NCBI RefSeq assembly: GCF_001951155.1
Contig: NZ_CP016359.1
Location: forward strand, 885,001 to 949,000
Direction: 5' to 3'
DNA length: 64,000 bases
Origin: Christiangramia flava JLT2011
Lineage (GTDB): Bacteria; Bacteroidota; Bacteroidia; Flavobacteriales; Flavobacteriaceae
How positions within the stretch are numbered: the stretch's first letter is position 1; each line of letters opens with the position of its first letter. A program made the position numbers and the translations under genes. Under the pieces are notes generated by a model, which searched no databases, was not told the DNA's origin, and worked only from the letters and a program-made list of their open reading frames with translations. This document shows positions 54,821 through 63,171 of the stretch, piece by piece.

Positions 54821-56095
54821 ATGAACGAGCCGTTGGCAGAAAGACTGAGACCAAAATCACTTGACCAATATTTAAGTCAGCACCATTTGCTGGGAGAAAA
54901 AGGAGCACTTCGGAAACAAATTCAGCAGGGCATCATTCCTTCCATGATTTTCTGGGGCCCCCCGGGAGTAGGCAAAACCACCCTGGCAAATATTATCGCC
55001 AATGAATCGGAAAGACCGTTTTTTACCCTGAGCGCTATAAGCAGCGGCGTGAAAGACGTTCGCGAAGTTATTGAAAAAGCCAAAAAAAGTGACGGGCTCT
55101 TTACCACCCGCAGCCCCATCCTGTTTATAGATGAGATTCATCGCTTTAGTAAATCCCAGCAGGACAGCCTGCTTGGAGCCGTGGAGAAAGGCTGGGTCAC
55201 TCTTATTGGAGCTACAACCGAAAATCCCAGTTTTGAGGTTATTTCTGCACTGCTTTCACGTTGCCAGGCCTACATCCTCAAACCCTTTTCGAAAGACGAT
55301 CTGATCGCTTTGCTGGAACGCGCCATGAAAGAAGACGAACAGATCGCCGGCAAGGATGTCACATTGCAGGAAACGGAAGCGCTTCTGCGGCTCAGCGGTG
55401 GCGACGCAAGGAAACTGCTGAACATGTTCGAATTGATCGTGACTTCCGAAGAAAAACCGGTAAAAGTCACCAATGACATGGTTTTGCAAAAAGTCCAGCA
55501 GAACACTGTGCTGTATGACAAGAACGGCGAACAGCATTACGACATCATTTCCGCGTTCATCAAATCCATTAGGGGCAGTGATCCCAATGCAGCCGTTTAC
55601 TGGCTGGCCAGGATGATCGAAGGTGGTGAAGATGTCAAGTTCATCGCCAGGCGCCTGCTTATTCTTGCGAGTGAAGATATTGGAAATGCCAATCCTACGG
55701 CCCTGGTCATTGCCAACAATACCTTCCAGGCCGTCAATACTATCGGTTACCCGGAAGCTCGGATCATTTTAAGCCAGTGCGTCACCTACCTCGCAACTTC
55801 CCCAAAGAGCAATGCTTCTTACCAGGCGATCAATCACGCGCAGAGTCTTGTAAAAAAAACCGGGAATCTACCGGTGCCATTGGCCATACGGAATGCGCCA
55901 ACCAAGCTGATGAAAGATATTGGCTACGGAAAGGATTACCAGTACGCACACAGCTATGAGAACAATTTCGTCGCCGCTGAATTTTTGCCCGATGAGATCA
56001 AGGGCACAAAACTATACGATCCAGGCAACAATTCACGGGAAAATGCTCAGCGCGAATTCCTTAAAAAGCGTTGGCAAAAGAAGTATGATTATTAA
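54821..56095 (+). CDS. rarA: Replication-associated recombination protein RarA (MgsA)
   Basis: RarA is an AAA+ ATPase acting at stalled replication forks. The 424-residue product has Walker [10 protein letters not shown] (46-54), Walker [11 protein letters not shown] (about 100-109), sensor [11 protein letters not shown], an arginine finger in SRCQAY, and the C-terminal tetramerisation region ([34 protein letters not shown]). It is convergent with the acidic-protein gene, overlapping by four bases. Confidence 0.95.
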   Translation: MNEPLAERLRPKSLDQYLSQHHLLGEKGALRKQIQQGIIPSMIFWGPPGVGKTTLANIIANESERPFFTLSAISSGVKDVREVIEKAKKSDGLFTTRSPILFIDEIHRFSKSQQDSLLGAVEKGWVTLIGATTENPSFEVISALLSRCQAYILKPFSKDDLIALLERAMKEDEQIAGKDVTLQETEALLRLSGGDARKLLNMFELIVTSEEKPVKVTNDMVLQKVQQNTVLYDKNGEQHYDIISAFIKSIRGSDPNAAVYWLARMIEGGEDVKFIARRLLILASEDIGNANPTALVIANNTFQAVNTIGYPEARIILSQCVTYLATSPKSNASYQAINHAQSLVKKTGNLPVPLAIRNAPTKLMKDIGYGKDYQYAHSYENNFVAAEFLPDEIKGTKLYDPGNNSRENAQREFLKKRWQKKYDY

Positions 56096-57024
56096 TTCTG
56101 AAGTTCGTATACCGCCTGTACCTTCTTATTTTCGGCTTTATTGAAGAATTCCACGACCAGGTTGCCATCATTATCAAAATAGGCAATTCCTTGGTTCGTC
56201 AATGAATTGTAAATATAACTGCCGTTCCCACTTTTGATAAGCATGGCAATAGGCTCCTGCCCTCCAGCTGGATATAATCCAAATCCCTGCTCATTTTCAG
56301 AAATTTTATACTTCTGACCGTTATAGGAATACGATTTTTCTGACGGTTCCGCTGTCGGCTCCTCGGAAAGCTTTTCCTCAATGACAGCCACTTCTTCCTC
56401 TTCAACATCTTCCGGCATTTCGGCTTCCGCAACGTCTTCCGGATCTTCCATTGGCTCTTGCATGGTTTCAGCCACTTCTTCCAGCTCTTCTTTTTCAGAA
56501 ACTTCTTCGGCTTTTTTAGCCATTACCGCATCAGATTCTTCAATTTTCTCCTTCGGAAATTGCCTTGTTCTTCGATCATTTTCTGCCACCTTGCCTTCAG
56601 CATACTCATAATTCAATTCTTTAACCGATTCGAAAGCGTCGCGAAGCGCTTCATGATAGGCCGCTTTGTAGTCTTTCTCGCGGCTTTTTCCTTCCGCACT
56701 GGTGAAAACCGTTTTTCCGTAGCAGTCTTCCAAACGAATGGTGAGTTTAGTCGAAAAAATACCGGAATTATTATCTACTGCCACATTGAGGCCTTTACAG
56801 GGATTATCTCTCAGGTCAGCTGGTTTTTGCCCTTTTCGCATGACTGTTTCGAAACCTTCCTGCTCCAGCAGGAATTTGGTTAGGGAATTCAACTGGTATT
56901 CATCTATTTCCCCGGTAAAATCATAAGTCTCAGGAACGACTACATATTTATATGCATTCACATTTTGCGCGTGAAGGGAGATCATTCCTCCAAAAAGCAG
57001 TACTAAAGCAACAAGTTTTTTCAT
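56092..57024 (-). CDS. Exported acidic protein, last gene of an envelope cluster
   Basis: A 310-residue protein of no known family. Residues 1-20 are a signal peptide (MKKLVALVLLFGGMISLHAQ). Residues 25-150 are a folded domain (VVVPETYDFTGEIDEYQLNS; LTIRLEDCYGKTVFTSAEGK). Residues 160-235 are Glu-rich and low complexity. The last 75 residues contain YSYNGQKYKI and NGSYIYNSLTNQGIAYFDND, beta-rich and perhaps repeat-like. Its ATG overlaps the upstream DUF5723 stop as ATGA, so it is translationally coupled. Its role is unknown. Confidence 0.68.
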   Translation of the reverse strand: MKKLVALVLLFGGMISLHAQNVNAYKYVVVPETYDFTGEIDEYQLNSLTKFLLEQEGFETVMRKGQKPADLRDNPCKGLNVAVDNNSGIFSTKLTIRLEDCYGKTVFTSAEGKSREKDYKAAYHEALRDAFESVKELNYEYAEGKVAENDRRTRQFPKEKIEESDAVMAKKAEEVSEKEELEEVAETMQEPMEDPEDVAEAEMPEDVEEEEVAVIEEKLSEEPTAEPSEKSYSYNGQKYKISENEQGFGLYPAGGQEPIAMLIKSGNGSYIYNSLTNQGIAYFDNDGNLVVEFFNKAENKKVQAVYELQN

Positions 57025-58436
57025 AATTCAAAATTCTTAAAGACAAATTGCATCCCCAATTGCAGCGATGCCGAGTTCGCTTTGGCCAGGTTGGTATAAC
57101 CCAAAATATCGTTTACCGCAAGGTACACATTAAAATTCTTAAATCGGTTGGTCACCATGAGACCTAATTTGGTCATCGTGAATTCATCAACACCATAGGC
57201 CGCCCGAAATCGTAGGTTGTCGTTCACTTTTCGATCCCAGTAGGCAGTGACGCCATACGTGGGGCCTTTAGGGCGCACCACACCGGAAGCCAGCAGGCCA
57301 AAGAGATTCATAAAACGCGGTTTTTTACTAATCAGGTAATCACAGGGCAAAATAGACTTTCCGGTTCCAAATTGAAAACCGGCATTGAATTTCATGGGTC
57401 TCCAGGTATTGTATTCGTTGTGCGTGGTTTCATCGATCAGGTTGGCATCGAGTTCCTCTTCAAAAATTTCCCAGTACGGGATCGTTCGCTGGTTATCGTT
57501 CAGCTCCGGAAACAGGGGTTCCAGGCCACTGGTTTGATACGAACCGTAATAAATCGAATTTTCAGTATCCTTCTGATGAAACATGAGTCCGAAATCCTGT
57601 ACAGAACCGCTAATTGCCAGTTGTTCGGAAACCCGGTAACTGAAACCAAGGTCCACCCCCACTCCCACATTCTGCCCGAAAAATGAGCGGCTTAGTAATT
57701 CGCGAATGGCCTTATCCACCGTCATATTTTCCTCGTTCTTCAGAGAAGCATAACCCGAAGTGTTGACGGTCACATTCACGTTATCAATAGAATGCTGGTA
57801 GAAATTAGGACCGTTTTCAGTCACATCGGTGCGAAAGGTGCCGGTGTTATTGGTACTTTCCGCATTAAAAATTCCTGAATAAAGCTTCAGCCTTCCTCCC
57901 ACGGTGAGTTTTCCGTCCACGTTATAATTCAGTCCGGCGTGGTACACTGTTAACACCTCCCCGGTAAAGCTTACATCTGAAAAATGGAAATTATCACCAA
58001 TATAATCAGCGTTTCCTTCAAAAGCCAGCACTGCGGGGTCTTTCGGAAAATAGGCAAAAACATCAAATTCCTGGTAAATACCTCCGGAAACATAGGCTTT
58101 CTGACCCACTTTACCGCCAATGGAAAATATCTCGAGCTGCTCGTTGACCGAGAAGAAATCGTTCGAAGTAAGTTTCCGCATCGCTCGTTGCACTTTTTCG
58201 TTCACATTCGAATTGGAATCATCAAAAATATCGTGGAGGGTCACACCGCTACTGCCGGCAAAAAAATGAATTTGAGAAAAGAAAGGGATTCCAAGGTGTT
58301 TGGTAAAATCGATGCGCGCACCCGGATTTTGCAATAGAGACTGCGGAAGATCATCGACATTGTAAAGCAGCGGGCGGTTTTGACCGAAACTTGAAAGGCC
58401 TGCCATCCACAACATAAACAGAAGTATTTTCCGCAT
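57021..58436 (-). CDS. DUF5723-family outer-membrane protein
   Basis: A 471-residue exported protein. The signal is MRKILLFMLWMAGLSSFG, before QNRPLLYNVDDLPQSLLQNP, the typical opening of DUF5723 proteins. The body alternates aromatic beta-strands (VGVGVDLGFSYRVSEQLAIS; RFRAAYGVDEFTMTKLGLMV) and ends FVFKNFEL, as an outer-membrane barrel would. ATG 58436 was chosen rather than TTG 58448, since the signal starts there and the lipoprotein gene ends one base before. It is likely an envelope scaffold or transport protein; the substrate is unknown. Confidence 0.78.
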   Translation of the reverse strand: MRKILLFMLWMAGLSSFGQNRPLLYNVDDLPQSLLQNPGARIDFTKHLGIPFFSQIHFFAGSSGVTLHDIFDDSNSNVNEKVQRAMRKLTSNDFFSVNEQLEIFSIGGKVGQKAYVSGGIYQEFDVFAYFPKDPAVLAFEGNADYIGDNFHFSDVSFTGEVLTVYHAGLNYNVDGKLTVGGRLKLYSGIFNAESTNNTGTFRTDVTENGPNFYQHSIDNVNVTVNTSGYASLKNEENMTVDKAIRELLSRSFFGQNVGVGVDLGFSYRVSEQLAISGSVQDFGLMFHQKDTENSIYYGSYQTSGLEPLFPELNDNQRTIPYWEIFEEELDANLIDETTHNEYNTWRPMKFNAGFQFGTGKSILPCDYLISKKPRFMNLFGLLASGVVRPKGPTYGVTAYWDRKVNDNLRFRAAYGVDEFTMTKLGLMVTNRFKNFNVYLAVNDILGYTNLAKANSASLQLGMQFVFKNFEL

Positions 58437-58437
58437 A

Positions 58438-58989
58438 TCAAAACTCAAACTTGAACAGCCCTTTTGACAGAAAGTCGAGTCCTCCTTTGATTTTACTATC
58501 TCCCCCGTTGAGCTGCAGTTCCAGCGCCATTTGTATGCTGCGCCTCACTTTTTTGATATCGCCTGAGCCCACTACATGCAACGTATCGATGATTCCCGGG
58601 ACGTTTTCAGCACCCGGCGGGATCTCGTAATTTACCGAAAATTGTTCCCTGCCATTATCGCTTAAAAACCTGATCTTGCTGGATATACTGTACGGAAAGG
58701 TATTTTCATGCCGAAACCGAAATTCAGCATACTGCAAAGCATCCTGTACATATGTATCGTTCAAAAATTCCAGCCGCACCGTATCCCTGATCACGGGTGT
58801 AAATTCACCGGTTTCAGAATCAATAAAGTCATTCTCGTTGAGCTGATATTGTACCAGATCCACATCAATATCTGGATTCAGTGTAATATCCTGAGCTTGT
58901 TCGAGGTCTACATCTTTGACACAGGAGGTTGCCAGCAAAAAGCTCACCGCAAAAAACCCAACCCTTATTACCGACTTCAAATGAGACAC
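58438..58989 (-). CDS. Small exported lipoprotein, first gene of an envelope cluster
   Basis: A 183-residue lipoprotein with the signal MSHLKSVIRVGFFAVSFLLA and TSC, so Cys23 is the likely lipidated residue, followed by VKDVDLEQAQDI. The mature part is beta-rich (VRLEFLNDTYVQDALQYAEF; ELQLNGGDSKIKGGLDFLSK). I do not recognise the family. It lies one base from the DUF5723 gene and should be made with it; the pair may form an outer-membrane lipoprotein-barrel complex. Confidence 0.7.
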   Translation of the reverse strand: MSHLKSVIRVGFFAVSFLLATSCVKDVDLEQAQDITLNPDIDVDLVQYQLNENDFIDSETGEFTPVIRDTVRLEFLNDTYVQDALQYAEFRFRHENTFPYSISSKIRFLSDNGREQFSVNYEIPPGAENVPGIIDTLHVVGSGDIKKVRRSIQMALELQLNGGDSKIKGGLDFLSKGLFKFEF

Positions 58990-59032
58990 TTAAGCACTTT
59001 CTTTGCCAAACGAAAATACCTAATCTTTATTG

Positions 59033-59722
59033 TTATAAATAATTTCGAAGTTCTTTTAACTTTTGAATTTGGGGAAATTCAACAGCTGGCTGCTCTTTTT
59101 CAGAATTCAGGAAAATCGTCCTCAGACCAAACTGGTGCGCCCCGATAATATCGGCTTCCAGGTTATCGCCGATCATCACCGATTCTGCCGGAAGAGCGCG
59201 ACTCTTGGAAAGTGCCTTTTCAAAAATCTGCGGATGCGGTTTTTTCACTCCGGCTTCTTCCGAAGTCGTGATGGTGGAGAAATACGGCCAAATTCCGGAA
59301 CTTTTCATCTTTCGCTGCTGCACTTCCTCGAACCCATTCGTGATGATATGCAATTGATACTTCGGAAATAAATAGTCCAGAACTTCCAAACTGCCTTCGA
59401 GCAAATGATTATTATTCGGAAGATAATGGATATAATCCTCGGCCAGCAGGTTGATGGTGGCATCGGTAGCTTCGAATTGGAGGCTGTCAAAACTGTCTTT
59501 TAAGCGCCCATATCGCAAGGCCTCTTTGGAAACCGAATTATTGCGATACAACTCCCAGTATTTGAAATTGATAGGTTTGTAGATCTTTTGAAAAGCTTCC
59601 AAATCGAGCTCAATCTCATGCTTTTCAAAAATATCCCGAAAGGCCAGGGCCGAATTTCTTTCAAAATCCCAAAGGGTGTGATCCAGATCAAAAAAGATAT
59701 GAGTGATATTATTCCAGTCCAT
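59033..59722 (-). CDS. yjjG: YjjG-family HAD hydrolase (noncanonical pyrimidine nucleotidase)
   Basis: A 229-residue HAD-fold phosphatase. It has FFDLDHTLWDF with nucleophile Asp12 and acid Asp14, ITNGFEEVQQRKM (motif II), GVKKPHPQIF (motif III Lys) and MIGDNLEADIIGA (motif IV). A long helical cap follows motif I (16-95). This matches the YjjG family, which dephosphorylates dUMP, 5-halo-UMP and related nucleotides; the substrate here is inferred. The start overlaps the upstream gene by 14 bases. Confidence 0.9.
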   Translation of the reverse strand: MDWNNITHIFFDLDHTLWDFERNSALAFRDIFEKHEIELDLEAFQKIYKPINFKYWELYRNNSVSKEALRYGRLKDSFDSLQFEATDATINLLAEDYIHYLPNNNHLLEGSLEVLDYLFPKYQLHIITNGFEEVQQRKMKSSGIWPYFSTITTSEEAGVKKPHPQIFEKALSKSRALPAESVMIGDNLEADIIGAHQFGLRTIFLNSEKEQPAVEFPQIQKLKELRNYL

Positions 59723-60998
59723 AAACCTGATTTAAAAGAGAGTAGTAAAACTTGGATTCTGCATATTCTGAAAAATCCTGATTTTTAAAAACTGCGTAGA
59801 AATCGCCCCCAACTTCCCGAACTTCCGCCAGCATCCTGGTAAGGTCTTCACGCAGTTTTCCCTTCGGAACCAGATCGGCCACCGAAGAATGAAAGGCGTA
59901 CGGGTGTAATTTCAATGGCGTGGTCACCTCCATATTGATATCATAAAAGAGATACGGGTTACAGGTACCCGCTCGAAAACCGGCCATATCTGGATAACCC
60001 ATCGAATAGTCATGGTTGATCTCCAACTCGGTAAGATTGTTATAATAATCTGGCAGCTGAAGATTGAAGCGCGAGTTCATCGCGTGTTCCAGTGGGCTGT
60101 GAACGATTTCTTCCATTCGTAATTTTTCCCTACGCAGCGTTTTGATCTCGTCCATCGCGTAATAGCCCATCAGCAGTCCAACCCGGGCATAATCTGCCAC
60201 CGATTTGATCACTGCGCGATGGGTGATCCTGTTGTAGCTGATATTGCGATCGTGAACGGAAAAATCACTCAGTTGAAACATAAAAAGCATGCCCAGGCGA
60301 TATTCTTTGATAAGACGGGTCAAATCATCAAAAACGGCGTGCGGATCTTCCTTAACCCGCAGCCATACCTGTATGCGGTCTATAACTTTTTGAAAGTCCA
60401 GTTTCAGCAGGTCTTTGTGCAACCCGATAAAACTTCGTAAAAACCCTTTATTCCTGAAAATAAAAGTATGTTCTACGGAAATAATCGAATTGGGATTGAA
60501 TCGACGTTCTTTCCATTCCAGATCCGGAAAACGTTCCAGCAAAATATTCCGAAATTTCAGTGCCCAGATATCCACCACCGGTTGATGCAGAAAACTTTCC
60601 TGCGCCGCAAGACTTTCCGCAGGCGGAAATCTGCCCGCGCTATCTTTCACATGGGGAAGGTATTCTTCATACCTGCTGAGCAGGTAGAACGAAGCCGCAA
60701 AAATATCGAATGGCAGTTCGCTGGCATCCTGGACCGCAAAAAAACACACCGTGTCTTCCCAGGGAAGCACTTTGATCTCAAAATCTGAAAATCCCTGCTC
60801 CATCAATAAATCGACCTTCTGAATAAAAAATTCGTTTCCCATAGGTTGTTTCCCATAGGACATTTTCGGTCCATCATGAGCGATAAATTCTTCAATTTTA
60901 GAGGTGAACTTGATCGGGATACCCAGCAAATGCGTACAAATATGCTTGAAAGTATAAAGAATACGCGGAGTGACTTTTTGGGTATAGATCAGTAACAT
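59709..60998 (-). CDS. Polysaccharide deacetylase-like protein with degenerate metal site
   Basis: A 429-residue protein with a conserved N-terminal domain seen in Bacteroidetes deacetylase-like proteins (FIAHDGPKMSYGKQPMGNEF; FDIFAASFYLLSRYEEYLPH) and a C-terminal NodB-like part. The usual catalytic Asp-Asp is replaced by ISVEHTF (174-179), and the later metal-binding His motif reads GLLMGYYAM without the expected His. The later FRAGTCNPYLFYD region is kept. It may be inactive or bind rather than cut sugars. It is followed by the overlapping yjjG gene. Confidence 0.75.
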   Translation of the reverse strand: MLLIYTQKVTPRILYTFKHICTHLLGIPIKFTSKIEEFIAHDGPKMSYGKQPMGNEFFIQKVDLLMEQGFSDFEIKVLPWEDTVCFFAVQDASELPFDIFAASFYLLSRYEEYLPHVKDSAGRFPPAESLAAQESFLHQPVVDIWALKFRNILLERFPDLEWKERRFNPNSIISVEHTFIFRNKGFLRSFIGLHKDLLKLDFQKVIDRIQVWLRVKEDPHAVFDDLTRLIKEYRLGMLFMFQLSDFSVHDRNISYNRITHRAVIKSVADYARVGLLMGYYAMDEIKTLRREKLRMEEIVHSPLEHAMNSRFNLQLPDYYNNLTELEINHDYSMGYPDMAGFRAGTCNPYLFYDINMEVTTPLKLHPYAFHSSVADLVPKGKLREDLTRMLAEVREVGGDFYAVFKNQDFSEYAESKFYYSLLNQVYGLE

Positions 60999-61010
60999 GC
61001 AAAAATGTGC

Positions 61011-61706
61011 TTATAGGATGCCTTCGTCGGCAAAGCTAAGGTATGATTTTTCGGTTACAATGAGGTGATCCAGGACTTTGATATCAAGACTCTCGGCTGC
61101 TGTTTTCAGTTTTTTGGTGAGTTGCTTATCAGCATCGCTGGCCTTCAAATTTCCGGATGGGTGATTATGGCATAAGATGAGGCTTACCGCCCCCAGTTCG
61201 AGTGCTTTCCGCAAAGTAATACGAACATCTACCAGTGTTCCGGTAATCCCGCCCTTGCTTACCTGGAAGCGCTCGATCACCGAATTGTTATTATTAAGGT
61301 ATAGAATCCAGAACTCTTCATGCGGTAATTCCCCGATTACGGGCTGCATCATCTCGAAAACCGACAGACTCGACGAAATCTTCAAATTCGTAACCGCCTC
61401 TTCCAGCCGGCGTCTTCGTCCCAGCTCCAGGGCTGCGACAATACCAACCGCTTTGGCAGGTCCAATTCCTTTAAAATTACAAAGTTGCTGGACCGATAAT
61501 TTACCGAGTTCATTCAGGCTATTTTTCGAAGCGACTAGAATACGCCGTGCGAGTTCGACCGCGCTTTCATTTCTACTGCCAGATCCCAGTAAGATCGCAA
61601 TAAGTTCAGAATCACTCAAACTCAGTTTTCCCTTCTGCAATAATTTCTCCCGGGGGCGATCATCCTGCGCCCAGTTCTTGATGCTAAGTTTTTCGTTTTT
61701 ATCCAT
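61011..61706 (-). CDS. radC: RadC/JAB-domain protein
   Basis: A 231-residue protein with a helix-hairpin-helix-like N-terminal part (VQQLCNFKGIGPAKAVGIVA) and a C-terminal RadC (JAB/MPN) metalloprotease-like domain with the signature LCHNHPSGNLKASDAD, which supplies the His-x-His and Asp metal ligands. The family was named for DNA repair, but that role was not supported in E. coli; its function remains unclear. It sits with other core genes, not next to any mobile element. Confidence 0.94.
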   Translation of the reverse strand: MDKNEKLSIKNWAQDDRPREKLLQKGKLSLSDSELIAILLGSGSRNESAVELARRILVASKNSLNELGKLSVQQLCNFKGIGPAKAVGIVAALELGRRRRLEEAVTNLKISSSLSVFEMMQPVIGELPHEEFWILYLNNNNSVIERFQVSKGGITGTLVDVRITLRKALELGAVSLILCHNHPSGNLKASDADKQLTKKLKTAAESLDIKVLDHLIVTEKSYLSFADEGIL

Positions 61707-61757
61707 TTACAGATAAATATACACAAAGAACTTCAGCAAAAATCAGCAGGAAAAAAT

Positions 61758-63110
61758 TCAGATCAACTTTTTAACTTCCTCCAGATCCAGGCCACCGTAA
61801 TTGCCGCTGCTCATCATCAAAAGAGCGGAATTCGAAAACTCCTTCTGAAATAGCGCCTGTTTGAAATCTTCACTGTTCGTAAATACTTCCAGATCGTCTC
61901 TTTCAAAAGCCTTCTTAATATCCTCTTTACTGATGGATTCCAGTTTTTTGATCGCGATCGCTTCCGGGGAATAAAAAACCAAAGCTTGATCTGCCTGGTC
62001 GAGCGTATGCGCATAATTCTTGAGAAAATCGGCGTTCAGGCTGCTATAGGTATGTAATTCCAGACAGGCTATCAGCGTTTTATCTGGATATTGTTCTTTC
62101 ACAGCCGCAGTGGTTGCAGCCACTTTTGAAGGACTGTGGGCAAAATCCTTGAAAATAACGGAAGAGGATGATTCCGCTAATTTCTCCAATCTTTTGGAAG
62201 CTCCGCGGAAGGTGGCAATCGCTTCATAAAAATCATCCTCGTCAATTCCCATATGCTGACAGATCCATTTAGCACCGGAAAGGTTATTGAGATTGTGTTT
62301 TCCGAAGATCTCCAGCGGCAAGTCACCCTCCGGAGTATCTAAAATGGTCACATCAGCCTCTGTATGATAGTTTGGCGTGGAATAAGGATGTTTCCTGATT
62401 GGATTTTCTGTTTCAGAAACCAGTTTTTTCAGTCCTTCATCTTCTTCATTATACACCAGTATTCCGCCATTTACGATACTATCGATAAAAATTCTGAATT
62501 GATCAACATAGTTCTCGTAATCTGGAAATACATTGATATGATCCCAGGCGATCCCGCTCAACAGCGCAATATTAGGCTGATAGAGATGGAATTTTGGCCG
62601 GCGATCTATTGGAGAAGACAGGTATTCATCTCCTTCGATCACGATAAAATCGTTTTCTTCTGTAAGCTTTACAGGGTTTTCCAGGCCTTCCAGCTGGGCA
62701 CCTACCATATAATCGACTTCTTTTCCGTGATAATTCATCACATGCAGGATCATGGAGGTAATACTCGTTTTACCATGAGAGCCGCCAATCACCACCCGGG
62801 TTTTGAATTTTGACTGTTCAAAAAGGAATTCCGGATAACTGAAGATTTTCAAACCAAGGTCCTGTGCAGCCAGTAATTCAGGATTATCAGCTTTTGCGTG
62901 CATCCCAAGGATCACGGCATCTATAGAATCGTTCAGGTTTTCCGGGTGCCAGCCCAATTCCTTCGGAAGCAGGCCTCTCGAGTCGAGCCGCGAGCGAGAA
63001 GGCTCAAAAATGGCATCGTCACTTCCGCTAATCTCGTAACCTTTCTCCTGAAGAGCAATAGCTAAACTGTGCATGGCGCTTCCTCCAATAGCAATAAAAT
63101 GAATTTTCAT
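61758..63110 (-). CDS. mpl: UDP-N-acetylmuramate:L-alanyl-gamma-D-glutamyl-meso-diaminopimelate ligase
   Basis: Mpl reuses murein tripeptide from cell-wall turnover by joining it to UDP-MurNAc. The 450-residue Mur ligase has the N-terminal Rossmann domain (IHFIAIGGSAMHSLAIALQE), the ATP loop GGSHGKTSITSMILHV, the central region (NNLSGAKWICQHMG), and a C-terminal domain with FAHSPSKVAATTAA and LELHTYSSLN. The sequence MHSLA is the Mpl-specific variant of the MurC N-terminus. ATG 63110 was chosen because a -7 element lies between it and the longer in-frame start at 63167. Confidence 0.93.
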   Translation of the reverse strand: MKIHFIAIGGSAMHSLAIALQEKGYEISGSDDAIFEPSRSRLDSRGLLPKELGWHPENLNDSIDAVILGMHAKADNPELLAAQDLGLKIFSYPEFLFEQSKFKTRVVIGGSHGKTSITSMILHVMNYHGKEVDYMVGAQLEGLENPVKLTEENDFIVIEGDEYLSSPIDRRPKFHLYQPNIALLSGIAWDHINVFPDYENYVDQFRIFIDSIVNGGILVYNEEDEGLKKLVSETENPIRKHPYSTPNYHTEADVTILDTPEGDLPLEIFGKHNLNNLSGAKWICQHMGIDEDDFYEAIATFRGASKRLEKLAESSSSVIFKDFAHSPSKVAATTAAVKEQYPDKTLIACLELHTYSSLNADFLKNYAHTLDQADQALVFYSPEAIAIKKLESISKEDIKKAFERDDLEVFTNSEDFKQALFQKEFSNSALLMMSSGNYGGLDLEEVKKLI

Positions 63111-63124
63111 AGAAAAGATTTCCG

Positions 63125-63132
63125 CAAATATA
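63125..63132 (-). promoter_or_regulatory. -7 element of the mpl promoter
   Basis: TATATTTG on the minus strand, 15 bases before the ATG at 63110. It excludes the longer mpl reading from 63167. No clear -33 element is visible. Confidence 0.5.
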
Positions 63133-63171
63133 ATTGAAGAATAAGGGCTGATAAAGTCTCGAGGCAAAAGT

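Noticed and set aside
61011..61706. radC as a marker of a genomic island
   Set aside because: Neighbours are core genes (mpl, yjjG), and no integrase or phage genes are present; here radC looks chromosomal.
63111..63167. Longer mpl start
   Set aside because: Contains the likely mpl promoter element; the Mur-ligase Rossmann domain begins at ATG 63110.
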